A DNA stretch of 64,000 bases from Myxococcales bacterium (lineage in GTDB: Bacteria > Myxococcota_A > Polyangia > Polyangiales > Polyangiaceae). Location of the stretch: positions 1,178,001 to 1,242,000 of the forward strand of contig JADJKB010000003.1 of NCBI GenBank assembly GCA_016706225.1, in the 5' to 3' direction. This document shows, one piece after another, positions 8,215 to 16,981 of the stretch. Each line of letters starts with the position of its first letter. Positions within the stretch are counted from its first letter, which is position 1. The position numbers were made by a program, and so were the translations under genes. The notes under the pieces are model-generated. The model saw nothing but the letters and a program-made list of their open reading frames with translations, had not been told where the DNA came from and searched no databases.

Positions 8215-8737
8215 ATAACTCCGTCTGCGCGGGCTCGGGCGCCATCGTGGTCAAGGTGGTCGGCACGTCCGGCTGCGGAGACCAGCGGGCGATGAGCTCT
8301 TCGAGCTGACGCTTCGACTTCCCTCGTGCCTCGGCGAGGAGCTGCTCGACGTTGTCCTCTGTGAGGTGCCTGGAGAGGAGGAACAGCCCAGTCAGGTGCA
8401 CGTTGCCGGACGCGAGCTCGTCGAGGATCTGAGGAAAGCGCTGTGCCAGCCTGGCGACCCGAACGCGCTTGTTGGCTCCGTCCTCGGAGTACCCCAGGCG
8501 CTCCACGCAGCGAGTGGTGAGCGAAGAGCACGCGACCAAATAGACAGTCCGGCCGAGCCGGATGAACTCGCTTCGGGCCTGCCGCAGTCGCGGAATCGCT
8601 GCCGGTCGCGTGGCGTGAGAATGGAAAATGAAGACGACGTCCGTCGATGCGGCGCGCTCGCTGCTGACGGCAGCCGAGAGACGTTCGCGGAGCTCGAGAT
8701 CGGAGACCGAAGAGAGGAGAGGCATGCTTTCTCGCAT
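8215..8737 (-). pseudogene. 5' remnant of HNH-endonuclease-family gene
   Basis: From the ATG at 8737 or 8725 the frame matches the N-terminal region of the HNH endonuclease family repeated in Polyangiales: SSVSDLELRERLSAAV, then CVERLGYSED, RVRVARLAQRFPQILDELA, NVHLTGLFLLSRHLTEDNVE and EARGKSKRQLEELIARWSP. The stretch expected as about ...EIDARRLYL.GYSSLFAYC is replaced by an unrelated, longer segment (about residues 30-68). After QPDVPTT the family similarity stops; the C-terminal domain and HNH motif are absent. I read it as a decayed, 3'-truncated copy. The family assignment is from memory of its motifs. Confidence 0.65.
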
Positions 8738-9166
8738 ACCACGCGATTTTCCGCCCTCACCGCTGCCACCAGGCGCGACGCTCACGACATGGAACGTTTC
8801 GAACGTCACCGCGATGCGCGAAGCGCGCACAGCCCTCTTCCTCGTGGCAGCGCGCGATGGTTTTCTCGTGACTCGTCGGAAGCGCACGCTGCGCGCCCGG
8901 TAACCGGTCAAGAAGAATCGTGCTCGCGTCGCGCTCGACATGCTCTTTTCAAGCACGCGCTTCGGCGCAGCGCAGAGCTCGGAACCACGCCTCTCGCACC
9001 CCTCGAACAAAGAGGGGTGCACGGATTGCCCTCGGTGGTCTTGGCAGCGGCAGCGTCATGGGCTCGCGCGCTCGCGCGGAGTGCGAATCGCTGGCGGTTC
9101 CACGCATGCGACGGCAGTGCGCGACGCACACGCTAACGACGCGCGATCGCGCGGACGTCACTCGGC

Positions 9167-9226
9167 GTGCCGCACCGGACGCGCTGGTGCCGCACCGGGC
9201 GCGCTGGTGCCGCATCGGACGCGCTC
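9167..9226. repeat. Three tandem copies of a 20-base unit
   Basis: Three head-to-tail units of GTGCCGCACCGGACGCGCTG at 9167, 9187 and 9207, each differing by one or two bases. They lie outside any supported gene. Confidence 0.8.
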
Positions 9227-9396
9227 ACGCCCGCACCCCGCTCTCCTCGCGGCCCGCGCACCCCATCCCTGCGCCGCAGAGTGACTACTTCGTCTTCCTC
9301 GTTCTCTTCTCTCCGCCGCTGCCTTCGCCGACCGCTCGGTCCTCGGCGCTGGCCTTCCAGCTCTCGCTGACGCCTTCCCCCCCGCGGCGACCCGCA

Positions 9397-9461
9397 GGCC
9401 GCGGAGCGGCCGAGGACCGACGCTTGGGGGGGAACGACCGCCACGAGGCCGCGAAGCGGCC
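9397..9461. repeat. Two GGCCGC-NNA-GCGGCC hairpins 50 bases apart
   Basis: Perfect inverted repeats at 9397-9411 and 9447-9461 share the same six-pair stem, differ only in the loop (GGA versus GAA), and are each followed by GAGG. Paired identical stems in gene-poor DNA resemble a dispersed palindromic element. Confidence 0.65.
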
Positions 9462-9619
9462 GAGGGCCGGGCGAGGCGGGGGCACCTCGGCCGGACTCGA
9501 GCTGCGAATTTGTGCTTCGCTCCCCAGCCCTCCCCCGAGGCAGCGCAACTGATCGAAGACGCGTCGCTCTTCCCAACCCGTCCGGCCTGACTACCAATCA
9601 GGGCTGGGCGCGCCGTCGT

Positions 9620-10360
9620 CTACTCGCAGCACCAGCCGCGGACGGTTCCCGCTATGAGAGAGTCGCCAGTGCAGACCGTATCGCTCCAGTTCTTGGCGAG
9701 CGTACTGTTGATGAGGACGCAGCCCTGGCCTGGAGGCGCGGACGGCTCGTTCGCCCCCCATGACTGGTAGTCGGACCCGAGCAGGGGAGTCTTGTCGACC
9801 CACTGGAAGGGGTTGGTACCCGTTCGCTTCAGGCCGATCCATTTGTTGGCGTTGCCGTTCAAGTTCTTGAGCGCGTCGTTCGTGGCGTCGTCCCCCACCT
9901 TGACCAGGTCGAGGCACTTGGCTTGACAGCTCGAGCGTGCGGCGTCCCAGCTGACGAACGACGTGGCGGAGCCAGTCTGGCAACAGGTGTACTTCTTGCC
10001 GGACCCCGTCGTGCTGGTGCACTGTTCGCTGACGACGGGGTCGCCGACACAAGCGCCCCCGCTGCCAGCGACTCCGCCAGTGCCGCTGCTCGCCGCGACT
10101 CCTCCACTGCCCGCTGCACCGCCCGTCGCGACTCCGCCGCTGCCCGCGGCCCCGCCGCCGACGCCGGCGCTGCCGGCAACTCCGCCGCTTCCGCTGCCCC
10201 CACTGGAGCCAGCGTTGCCGCCCGTGCTCGAGCCCCCGCTGCCGCCGCTCGAGCCCGCGCTGCCACCGTTGCCCCCGGCACTGGTGTTGGTCGATTCCGA
10301 GGTGCAGCCCGAGGCGGCGCCGAGACAGCCCAAGACCAGAGCAAGAGCCAATCCACGCAT
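9620..10360 (-). CDS. Lipoprotein with C-type-lectin-like domain
   Basis: A 246-residue surface lipoprotein. A signal peptide with lipobox GAASGC is followed by a flexible Gly/Ser/Ala linker (about residues 25-105) and a C-terminal C-type-lectin-like fold (about 125-246). The hallmarks are visible: WDAARSSCQAKC, WIGLKRTG, FQWVDKTPL, WGANEPSAPPGQGCVLI, WSDTVC and a final WCCE. The EPS motif sits where EPN or QPD binds calcium and sugar in true lectins, so sugar binding is possible but not shown. A rightward neighbour is divergent. A TAACAT box on this strand lies eight bases before the ATG. Confidence 0.85.
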   Translation of the reverse strand: MRGLALALVLGCLGAASGCTSESTNTSAGGNGGSAGSSGGSGGSSTGGNAGSSGGSGSGGVAGSAGVGGGAAGSGGVATGGAAGSGGVAASSGTGGVAGSGGACVGDPVVSEQCTSTTGSGKKYTCCQTGSATSFVSWDAARSSCQAKCLDLVKVGDDATNDALKNLNGNANKWIGLKRTGTNPFQWVDKTPLLGSDYQSWGANEPSAPPGQGCVLINSTLAKNWSDTVCTGDSLIAGTVRGWCCE

Positions 10361-10368
10361 GGTCCTCG

Positions 10369-10374
10369 ATGTTA
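10369..10374 (-). promoter_or_regulatory. Candidate -10 box, near-leaderless start
   Basis: TAACAT on the minus strand ends eight bases before the ATG of the lectin-like lipoprotein gene. There is no Shine-Dalgarno sequence, so the transcript would begin at or next to the start codon. Confidence 0.35.
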
Positions 10375-10576
10375 GCGCAATTCGTTCGGAGGCGGGCGGC
10401 GCCTCGACTGCGATGGGCCGTCGGACCGAGGAAATCCGTCGGCAACGCGTGCACTTCCCTCACGTCCCTGGAGGCGGCAGGTCGACTGGCTCGCGCCAGC
10501 GATCTCGCGCCTCGGACCGCCCCTGTTCAAAGCGGGTTTGGACCGCCCAGGGTCCGTGTCATCCTTCGTTCCACCA

Positions 10577-12097
10577 ATGAGCCATCTGCACTTGTCGGTC
10601 TCCATCGCGCTCGGGAGCGCACTCGTGACCCTTGCCCCTGCCGCCGGCGCCGCAACGCTCACGGTCGGCCCGGGCAAACAATACGCCGCACCCTGCGCGG
10701 CCTTCGCTGCCGCGGGCCAGGGCGACACCATCGACATCGACGCGGCGGGCAGCTACGCGGGCGACGTCTGCGCCGTCAGCAAGAACAACCTGCTGATCCG
10801 CGGGGTCGGCGGCGGACGCGCGAAGATCGACGCGGCGGGCAAGAACGCCCAGGGCAAGGGCATCTGGGTCATCACGGGCAACGATGTGACCGTGATGAAC
10901 ATCGAGTTCTCGGGGGCGAAGGTACCCGATCAGAACGGTGCGGGCATCCGTCAGGAGGGCACGAATCTGACGGTCCAGAACTGCTCGTTTCACGACAACG
11001 AGAACGGCATCCTGGCGGGGGACAAACCGGGTAGCCAGATCTTGATCGAGTTCACGGAGTTCAATCACAACGGCGCAGGCGACGGGTACTCACACAACCT
11101 CTACATCAATCACGTCGCCAAGCTCGTGTTCCGCCACAACTGGTCACACCGTGCTCAGATTGGACATCTGCTCAAGTCGCGGGCGGCGGAGACCCACGTA
11201 CTCTACAATCGACTGACCGGAGAGAGCGACGGTACCCAGAGTTACGAAATTGACGTGCCTAACGGCGGCAAGACCTACGTCATCGGCAACTTGATCGAGC
11301 AGGGGACGAAGACCGACAACCCGTCGATGCTCGCGTATCGAGAAGAGGGACCGAACGCCGCCAACCCCAGCGACGCGCTGTTTGTCATCAACAACACCTT
11401 CGTGAACGACAAGGGCAGCGGCACGTTCGTCAACGTGGGTTCGACCACGTCCACGCCCGCCGTGATCAAGAACAACATCTTTTTTGGCGGCGGCACCCTG
11501 ACCAATCAGGCCAGCGCGGTGCTGGCCAACAACGAAAAGGGAACGGTGAGCTGCCTCGTCGACCCGAAGAACTTCGACTACCACCTGACGCCCGCTTCGG
11601 TCTGCGTCGATGCCGGAGCACCCCCGGGCAACGATGGCGCCTTCGCGCTCTTGCCGGCCTTCCAGTACGTGCACCCCAACTCCACGGAGAATCGCGCGAG
11701 CGTCGGCAACATCGACGTCGGCGCGTACGAGCTGGGCGGGGGCAGCGCGGGCGCCGCGGGAAGCGGCGGCGGCGGGGGCACCGCGGGGGCGACGGGTTCG
11801 GGCGGCGCCGCGGGCGGCGGAGCTACCGGCACGGGCGCGACCGCCGGCACCGGGGCGACCGCCGGCACCGGCGGCGCAACCAGCACTGGCGGCGCAACGA
11901 GCACTGGCGGCGCCACGGCAACTGGCGGCGCAACGGGCTCCGGGGGCAAGAAGGCGTCGACATCGAGCGACGACGGCGGCTGCGGCTGTCGTACGAGCAA
12001 ACGCCGGGACCCGGGCGGTGTGCTGCTCGTGCTGGCGGGCGGGCTATTCGCGCTGGTGAAACGGCGAGATCTGCGCACCCGGTCGCGGGCGAGCTGA
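10577..12097 (+). CDS. Secreted right-handed beta-helix protein with MYXO-CTERM-like tail
   Basis: A 506-residue exported protein. A Sec signal peptide (cleavage near AGA-A, residue 25) is followed by a right-handed parallel beta-helix region (about 40-370) with the repeated N/D-rich turns typical of pectate-lyase-like and NosD-like proteins (VMNIEFSGAKV, VQNCSFHDNENGI, VINNTFVN). A Gly/Ala/Thr linker (about 395-465) leads to a C-terminal tripartite tail: CGCR, a hydrophobic helix (GVLLVLAGGLFALV) and basic residues, matching MYXO-CTERM sorting signals. Translation probably starts at ATG 10577. It may be a polysaccharide-active or adhesive surface protein; no catalytic triad was assigned. Confidence 0.82.
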   Translation: MSHLHLSVSIALGSALVTLAPAAGAATLTVGPGKQYAAPCAAFAAAGQGDTIDIDAAGSYAGDVCAVSKNNLLIRGVGGGRAKIDAAGKNAQGKGIWVITGNDVTVMNIEFSGAKVPDQNGAGIRQEGTNLTVQNCSFHDNENGILAGDKPGSQILIEFTEFNHNGAGDGYSHNLYINHVAKLVFRHNWSHRAQIGHLLKSRAAETHVLYNRLTGESDGTQSYEIDVPNGGKTYVIGNLIEQGTKTDNPSMLAYREEGPNAANPSDALFVINNTFVNDKGSGTFVNVGSTTSTPAVIKNNIFFGGGTLTNQASAVLANNEKGTVSCLVDPKNFDYHLTPASVCVDAGAPPGNDGAFALLPAFQYVHPNSTENRASVGNIDVGAYELGGGSAGAAGSGGGGGTAGATGSGGAAGGGATGTGATAGTGATAGTGGATSTGGATSTGGATATGGATGSGGKKASTSSDDGGCGCRTSKRRDPGGVLLVLAGGLFALVKRRDLRTRSRAS

Positions 12098-12141
12098 ACC
12101 GACGGCAACAGCTCTCACTTCCCTCGCGTCCCAGGCGGAGT

Positions 12142-12147
12142 TAGACC
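12142..12147 (+). promoter_or_regulatory. Candidate -10 box, near-leaderless start
   Basis: TAGACC (with a T following) ends six bases before the ATG of the next lipoprotein gene; there is no ribosome site. It fits the recurrent TAG-R-C-T pattern of this window. Confidence 0.4.
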
Positions 12148-12153
12148 TGCCGC

Positions 12154-12732
12154 ATGGGGATGCAAAAAGCTTTCGGTGTCGTCGCGCTTGGTTCGCTGCT
12201 GATCGCCTGCGGCGGCGCGACCCCGCCGCCCGAAGCCGCAAAGCCAGAGCCCGCACCGGCACCCAAGCCCGTGGTCGAAGAGCACAAGGCCGAGGAGCCG
12301 AAGCAGGAAGAGCCGAAGAAGGAGGAAGCCCCTCCTCCTCCAGCCGCGCCCGAGGTCCCCAAGAGCGCCGCCACCATCGGCGGAGTCAGCATCAGTGAGA
12401 TCGATCCGAAAGCGCTCGTGGCCGCGCTGCAGAAAGCAGGCTGGGCGCCGGAGGAAGTCGAGATCAACCACGGCACCGTCGGCAAATACGAGAACATCGA
12501 GTTCGGCATCGCCAAGGGCACTGACAAGGGCACGTTCGAAATCGTGCGCCGCGCGGCGCAGCCGACCGGAGCCTCGGGCAGCATGATGGGCCCGAAGGAT
12601 CAGGCCGCCATGCACGAAAACCTCGGGGCGGTGTTCCTCGACAGCAAGTCCGAGGTTGTGGTGATCGTGGTGGTCGAGGGCAAACAAGCCGTGGCGAAGA
12701 AGGTCCTCGAGCTCGTGATCAAGAAGAACTGA
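12154..12732 (+). CDS. Small lipoprotein with Pro/Glu/Lys-rich stalk
   Basis: 192 residues, function unknown. A signal peptide ends in LLIAC. Residues about 22-70 form a Pro/Ala/Lys/Glu-rich extended stalk, and the remaining about 120 residues form a compact domain beginning ATIGGVSISEIDPKALVAAL. The stalk-plus-domain plan suggests an outer-membrane-anchored periplasmic protein. It is convergent with the large membrane protein gene, with only 13 bases between stops. Confidence 0.75.
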   Translation: MGMQKAFGVVALGSLLIACGGATPPPEAAKPEPAPAPKPVVEEHKAEEPKQEEPKKEEAPPPPAAPEVPKSAATIGGVSISEIDPKALVAALQKAGWAPEEVEINHGTVGKYENIEFGIAKGTDKGTFEIVRRAAQPTGASGSMMGPKDQAAMHENLGAVFLDSKSEVVVIVVVEGKQAVAKKVLELVIKKN

Positions 12733-12745
12733 GCGGCGGGCGCCA

Positions 12746-14638
12746 TCAGTACTGCGTGACGATCTCGAAGCTGGGCGGCGGTCTGGGGACTCGAATGAAC
12801 CCGACACGGTCTCCCGCGATGGGAAAACGCTCGATCACACAGTCGGGGCGACACACCAGGGGCTCGAACCAGTGAAAGCGCAGCACGACTTCGTCGCCCG
12901 TGACGTCCTCGACTTTGATGCGATTCATGGCTTGCTCGGTGACACGCCCGGCCCCGCGTAGAAAGTAACTCGGCGCCTGGCGCACGCGGTAGATGCGGTG
13001 CTCGGCCACCGTCGCAACTAGCTCGAGCACGTCCTGCCGGTAGTCGAGGAAACCGTACTCACCTGCCAGCACCACCCAGCCGACCGCGTAGTCGTCGAAG
13101 TAGGCCTGCAGCTCCGCACCCAGGAGATTCCCCGCGCGCGCACGACGAAACAGGTGGGCGTCGGCGTGGTGCACGTTGCGGTGTTCGAGCCCACCCAAGA
13201 TCGGCAGGCGCGTGGAGGCCGCCAGGTACTCCGCCAGCACCCAGTGCGTGGGGTAGACGCCGCGCACTACGATGCGCCCGCTGCCCTCGGCGTGTTCGAT
13301 GAGCCAAGCCCGGAGCTCCTGCGCTTCGGGGCTCGCGTGCGAGAGCCGCGCGCCGAACGGCTTGGGTTCGTTCAGCACGATCTCTGCCGTGGGCATGATC
13401 GGCAAGAGTCCCGGCATGAAGAACAGGACCGTGCGCACGAAGCGCGGCACGATCAACACCAGCGCCAGAGCCAGCGTGAGCTTGGCCGCCTTGTCCATGC
13501 GCCGGAGTGACTCACGGGAGAACAACTCCGAGAGCAACGCGCCGGCGGGGATCGCCGCGGCGAGCATGGCAGGAGCAATCTGCCGATAGGGCTGCGTCTG
13601 GCGCCCCGCGTTCGTATAGCTCGCGAGGTAGGCGTAGGTGATGCCCCACAAACACAGCGACGCCAGCGGGAGCACCCGGCGATCTCCGAGCTTGTGCCAG
13701 CGCCAGAGCGTCACACCACCGGCGGCAAAACACAGCGTGCGCACCAGCGTCCGCACCGGCGCACCCGTGTGATCGGAGTTCTTCAAGAGGTCGAAGAGGT
13801 CGTAGAGCAGGTACTCGAGGCGCGCGTTGAAGTAGGAGTCCGCGGTATCGACGTAGTGTTTGAAGCGATAGGCGGGGAAGATCCAGATCAGCGCCGTCGC
13901 CGCCCCCGCGGCGAAGGCCAGCCAGACCAGAGCGTGCTCCCGAGCCCCGAGGGTTTTGCGCGCGCGGAAGTACATCAACCCGCCCGGGACCAGGAGCGCG
14001 ATCCCGGCGAAGGGATGCACGATGGCCAAGGCCGGCGTGAGCGCCACGAGCGCCGCGAACCACTTGGTCTCGTGTTCCTCCAGCGCGCGATGAAAGAGCG
14101 CAACGAACAACACAGCGCCGTAGGCGGCAAACGACCAGGAGATCATGCCGATCCACCAGGTCCAGTGCAGAAGTGAGTCGAAGTACCAGAGCAGGATCCA
14201 GAGTGCGACGCTGATTCCCGAGCTTCGGCGGTCGAGGCCAAACAGCCGCGCCGATGCGTAACCCACGAACGGAACCAGGCTCATCACGAGCACGATGAAC
14301 AGGTTGAAGCCGAGCCCCGCGTGGATGCCGAGGGCGCGCAACCCGATCACGAACAGCTCGGTGCCCTTGCTGGTCAGGTCTTCGGCCACACCGGCGGGTT
14401 GCCCCGCCAAGACCAGCGGGTCCCAACCCCAGAGGGCGCCGGAGCCGCGGAACGCCGTCAGCGCACGATCGACCTGATAGGCGTGGAGCGCGTAGTCGAC
14501 GACGACCACGGGTTCTTTCGAGAACAGCACGCGCGGTGGCGCGAACCACGCCAGCAGAGCAAAATGGAAACCGAAGACGGCGACGAGCGCGGCGGGCAGG
14601 GTCCACGGCCGCCCCTTCGACGTGCTCGGCTCGCTCAC
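12746..14638 (-). CDS. Polytopic membrane protein, YfhO/GT-C-like
   Basis: A 630-residue protein with roughly ten to twelve membrane helices between residues 15 and 420, followed by a soluble domain (about 425-630). The first periplasmic loop carries acidic residues (VVVVDYALHAYQVDR), as in GT-C glycosyltransferases and YfhO-like proteins that handle lipid-linked sugars. The assignment is by topology, not by a decisive motif. The start is a GTG (complement at 14636-14638). A TAGATT box on this strand lies nine bases before it and no ribosome site is seen. It is convergent with the stalked lipoprotein gene. Confidence 0.7.
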   Translation of the reverse strand: MSEPSTSKGRPWTLPAALVAVFGFHFALLAWFAPPRVLFSKEPVVVVDYALHAYQVDRALTAFRGSGALWGWDPLVLAGQPAGVAEDLTSKGTELFVIGLRALGIHAGLGFNLFIVLVMSLVPFVGYASARLFGLDRRSSGISVALWILLWYFDSLLHWTWWIGMISWSFAAYGAVLFVALFHRALEEHETKWFAALVALTPALAIVHPFAGIALLVPGGLMYFRARKTLGAREHALVWLAFAAGAATALIWIFPAYRFKHYVDTADSYFNARLEYLLYDLFDLLKNSDHTGAPVRTLVRTLCFAAGGVTLWRWHKLGDRRVLPLASLCLWGITYAYLASYTNAGRQTQPYRQIAPAMLAAAIPAGALLSELFSRESLRRMDKAAKLTLALALVLIVPRFVRTVLFFMPGLLPIMPTAEIVLNEPKPFGARLSHASPEAQELRAWLIEHAEGSGRIVVRGVYPTHWVLAEYLAASTRLPILGGLEHRNVHHADAHLFRRARAGNLLGAELQAYFDDYAVGWVVLAGEYGFLDYRQDVLELVATVAEHRIYRVRQAPSYFLRGAGRVTEQAMNRIKVEDVTGDEVVLRFHWFEPLVCRPDCVIERFPIAGDRVGFIRVPRPPPSFEIVTQY

Positions 14639-14647
14639 TTCCGGGTC

Positions 14648-14653
14648 AATCTA
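14648..14653 (-). promoter_or_regulatory. Candidate -10 box, near-leaderless start
   Basis: TAGATT on the minus strand, nine bases before the GTG of the membrane-protein gene. A TTGACG lies about 20 bases further upstream, a little wide for a -35 element. Confidence 0.4.
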
Positions 14654-14675
14654 CCATCAGTCGCGAGCGCGGCCG

Positions 14676-15800
14676 TCAATCTTGGCTGTGGGCGTGCGCT
14701 GCGCCGACCTTCGGCTGATACGCACACAACGGATCTTCGGCGAGCATGCTGCCGGTCGCAGCCAGGGCGCGGGAGCGCGAGCCGCCGCAAGGGCCGCGGT
14801 ACTCACAGATCCCGCAGCGCCCTTCGAAGGACTCCGCGCGCCGCAGCGCCACGAACATCTGCGAGCTTCGATAGATTTCGACTGGATCTTCGAGCTTCAC
14901 GTTGCCCGCGACGAGCGGCAGAAATCCCGAAGGTGAGACGTCCCCGACGCTGGAGATGAACATGATGCCGTTGCCGTCGCGGATCCCGAGCCCGGGCACT
15001 GGGCCTTCTCCACCGTGGGGGTGACCGTGACCGTGGCCGTTGCCGTTGCCGCCTGCGTCCTTGGGTCGGGCCTTCACGCGCTCGAGCAGGATGCGGCGGT
15101 AGTGCGGCGCCTCGGTGGTGGTGACGATGGGCAAACCCTTGCCGCGCGGCAGACCAGCCAGCCACTGAAACAACGTCTCACACTCGTCGGCGGAGATCGG
15201 GTTCAAGACGGTGCCGCGTCCGACGGTGACCAGGAAGAACAGGCTCCAGCGCGCTGCGCCGATGGACTTCACGAGCGGATAGATGGCTTCGAGATCAGCC
15301 AGCGTCTCCTTGGCCACGAGCGTGTTGACCTGGAACATCAGGTCGACGTCGACCGCGGCCTTCGCTGCCTCGAGGGTGCGCGCGAAGCAGCCGGGCACCT
15401 GACGGATGTCGTCGTGGTGCTCCGGCGTGGCGCCATCGAGGCTGAGAGAGATCGCCTCGACGCCCGCTTGTTTCAACTGGGCGATGGCCTCGGCGGTGAG
15501 CAACGGCGTGCCGCTCGGAGAGACGGACACCGCGAGCCCGAGAGACTGGGCGTACGCAATGAGCTCGAATAGATCGTCGCGCTTGAGGGGATCGCCACCG
15601 GTGAGCACGACATGCGGCAGCGGATCGCCGAACGCGGCGAGTCGCTCGAGGAGCTTCTTGCCTTGGGCGTTCGACAGCTCGCGCGGATCGGCGTGCGGTG
15701 CGGCCTCGGCGCGGCAGTGACGGCACGCGAGATCACAGGCCTTGGTGGTCTCCCAGTAAGCGCGCGCGGGTGCGCGATCGAAGACGAAGCGATTCGGCAT
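14676..15800 (-). CDS. Radical SAM/SPASM protein, TIGR04053-like
   Basis: A 374-residue enzyme. The radical SAM cluster motif is C22-x3-C26-x2-C29 (ACDLACRHCRAEA), followed by VLTGGDPLKRDDLFELI and the SLDGATPEHHD segment. A C-terminal SPASM-type cysteine set (CGICEYRGPCGG plus a later Cys) should bind an auxiliary iron-sulfur cluster. The opening FVFDRAPARAYWETTKACDLACRH matches what I recall of the TIGR04053 family, related to AhbD/NirJ-like haem-modifying enzymes and peptide maturases. An unusual Gly/Asn/His-rich insert (NGHGHGHPHGG) lies at about residues 245-262. ATG 15800 is chosen because the upstream extension is not protein-like. No precursor peptide gene was recognised nearby. Confidence 0.85.
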   Translation of the reverse strand: MPNRFVFDRAPARAYWETTKACDLACRHCRAEAAPHADPRELSNAQGKKLLERLAAFGDPLPHVVLTGGDPLKRDDLFELIAYAQSLGLAVSVSPSGTPLLTAEAIAQLKQAGVEAISLSLDGATPEHHDDIRQVPGCFARTLEAAKAAVDVDLMFQVNTLVAKETLADLEAIYPLVKSIGAARWSLFFLVTVGRGTVLNPISADECETLFQWLAGLPRGKGLPIVTTTEAPHYRRILLERVKARPKDAGGNGNGHGHGHPHGGEGPVPGLGIRDGNGIMFISSVGDVSPSGFLPLVAGNVKLEDPVEIYRSSQMFVALRRAESFEGRCGICEYRGPCGGSRSRALAATGSMLAEDPLCAYQPKVGAAHAHSQD

Positions 15801-16043
15801 AGTGCGGAGCGTAGCGCGGAGGCCTGCGGACCGGAGCCCCCACGGCGGCCAGGAGGCGGCAGGCGCGGCGATTTGGGCGGAGTGAACGGGCGTTTTTGTG
15901 GCCCCGGGAAAGCCCGCCGCCCGCCGGACCGACCGCAAAAATTGCTCGGGCGAAGGCGTGCACCCGCTTCTTCCGGCAGAAGTGGGTTCGCCGGCGGCGG
16001 CGGGGAGTGGCGCAAGCCCGCGCGGACAACCCAAACCCAAAGC

Positions 16044-16832
16044 CTACTTCTGCCGGGTAGCCTTCAGCGTCGCGCTGCAGCTCCCGGTCGAGAACCCATC
16101 GCCGAAGTAGCTGTACTCGCCCGTCGCAGCGTCACCCGACACCGCCAACTTCAGCTGTTTCGACTCCGAACCCGTCTCGTAGTCGTCGTACGCGTAATAG
16201 TAGTCGAAGGCCAGCGAGCAACCATCGACCGAAGTGCTCAGATCCCAGTCCGAGTGAACGCTGCCACCTGGCATCAAGCTCACCGTCATGCTGTTCGGCG
16301 GCCCCGGAAAACAAGATACCGGCCCACTGGCGACGACCTCGATCACCCAGGTGCCGAACGGATCACAAAGCTCAGTCGAAGGTGCGCAGACCTGCGACGC
16401 TTCGGTCACCCACTGCCCACCGCTGCACAGCGCCTCGACCGGCGAAAACCCACAACCGGAGACGAACTCGGTGTAGCTGCACTTGCCCGACCCCGAGCAG
16501 GCTTGACCCGCGGCCGGCATGTCTTCGGGACACGCCGTGCTGACCGGCGGCGGATCCTTGGGTGGATCCACAGGCGGCTTGGTCGGCGGCGGCGGAGGGA
16601 ACGGATCACAACCCGTCGAGCCAAACTCCGCCTTCCACTTGCCATCCTCACACCAGAGCTTCGCCCCGGGATCACACATCGTCCCTGGGTACGTGCAGGT
16701 CAGGCCCTCGTCACCGCAGGCGCTCCCGGCGGCGGCCTCCGTTTTCGGACAGCCGTCGCTCGACGTTTCGCCGGCACAGCCCCCGGAGAGAAGCGCCGAA
16801 ACCGTGAAAATTGCCCAGAGAGGACGCAGCAT
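16044..16832 (-). CDS. Cys-rich lipoprotein with Pro-rich hinge
   Basis: A 262-residue lipoprotein of unknown role. The signal peptide ends in LLSGGC. A cysteine-rich part (residues about 28-75: CPKTEAAAGSACGDEGLTC, CDPGAKLWCEDGKW) is followed by a Pro-rich hinge (PFPPPPPTKPPVDPPKDPPP), a second Cys-rich part and a C-terminal beta-rich domain (about 160-262) that begins CDPFGTWVIEV. The repeated CEDGKW and CSGGQW units suggest two copies of one small disulfide domain. It is divergent from the next lipoprotein gene across a 149-base gap. Confidence 0.72.
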   Translation of the reverse strand: MLRPLWAIFTVSALLSGGCAGETSSDGCPKTEAAAGSACGDEGLTCTYPGTMCDPGAKLWCEDGKWKAEFGSTGCDPFPPPPPTKPPVDPPKDPPPVSTACPEDMPAAGQACSGSGKCSYTEFVSGCGFSPVEALCSGGQWVTEASQVCAPSTELCDPFGTWVIEVVASGPVSCFPGPPNSMTVSLMPGGSVHSDWDLSTSVDGCSLAFDYYYAYDDYETGSESKQLKLAVSGDAATGEYSYFGDGFSTGSCSATLKATRQK

Positions 16833-16981
16833 GACCTCGACATTTGCAATCGCCGTGCCTCCATCGTTGGCCCAACTTGGCACTCCGCACGACCGCCTTC
16901 ACGCGCCGCGCCCAGCCGTCGCTTTCGCCTCGCCAGACCCGTGCCCTCGTGCGAGCGTCGGTCGGCTCTTGGAGGTCCTGC

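Larger units (their letters stand above)
8738..9619. other. Gene-poor stretch with short repeats
   Basis: About 0.9 kb with no convincing gene on either strand. Open frames are Arg/Ala/Pro-rich shadows. It holds a threefold 20-base tandem repeat and two copies of a GGCCGC hairpin (listed separately). It separates the HNH-family remnant from the lectin-like lipoprotein gene and has the look of eroded DNA. Confidence 0.55.
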
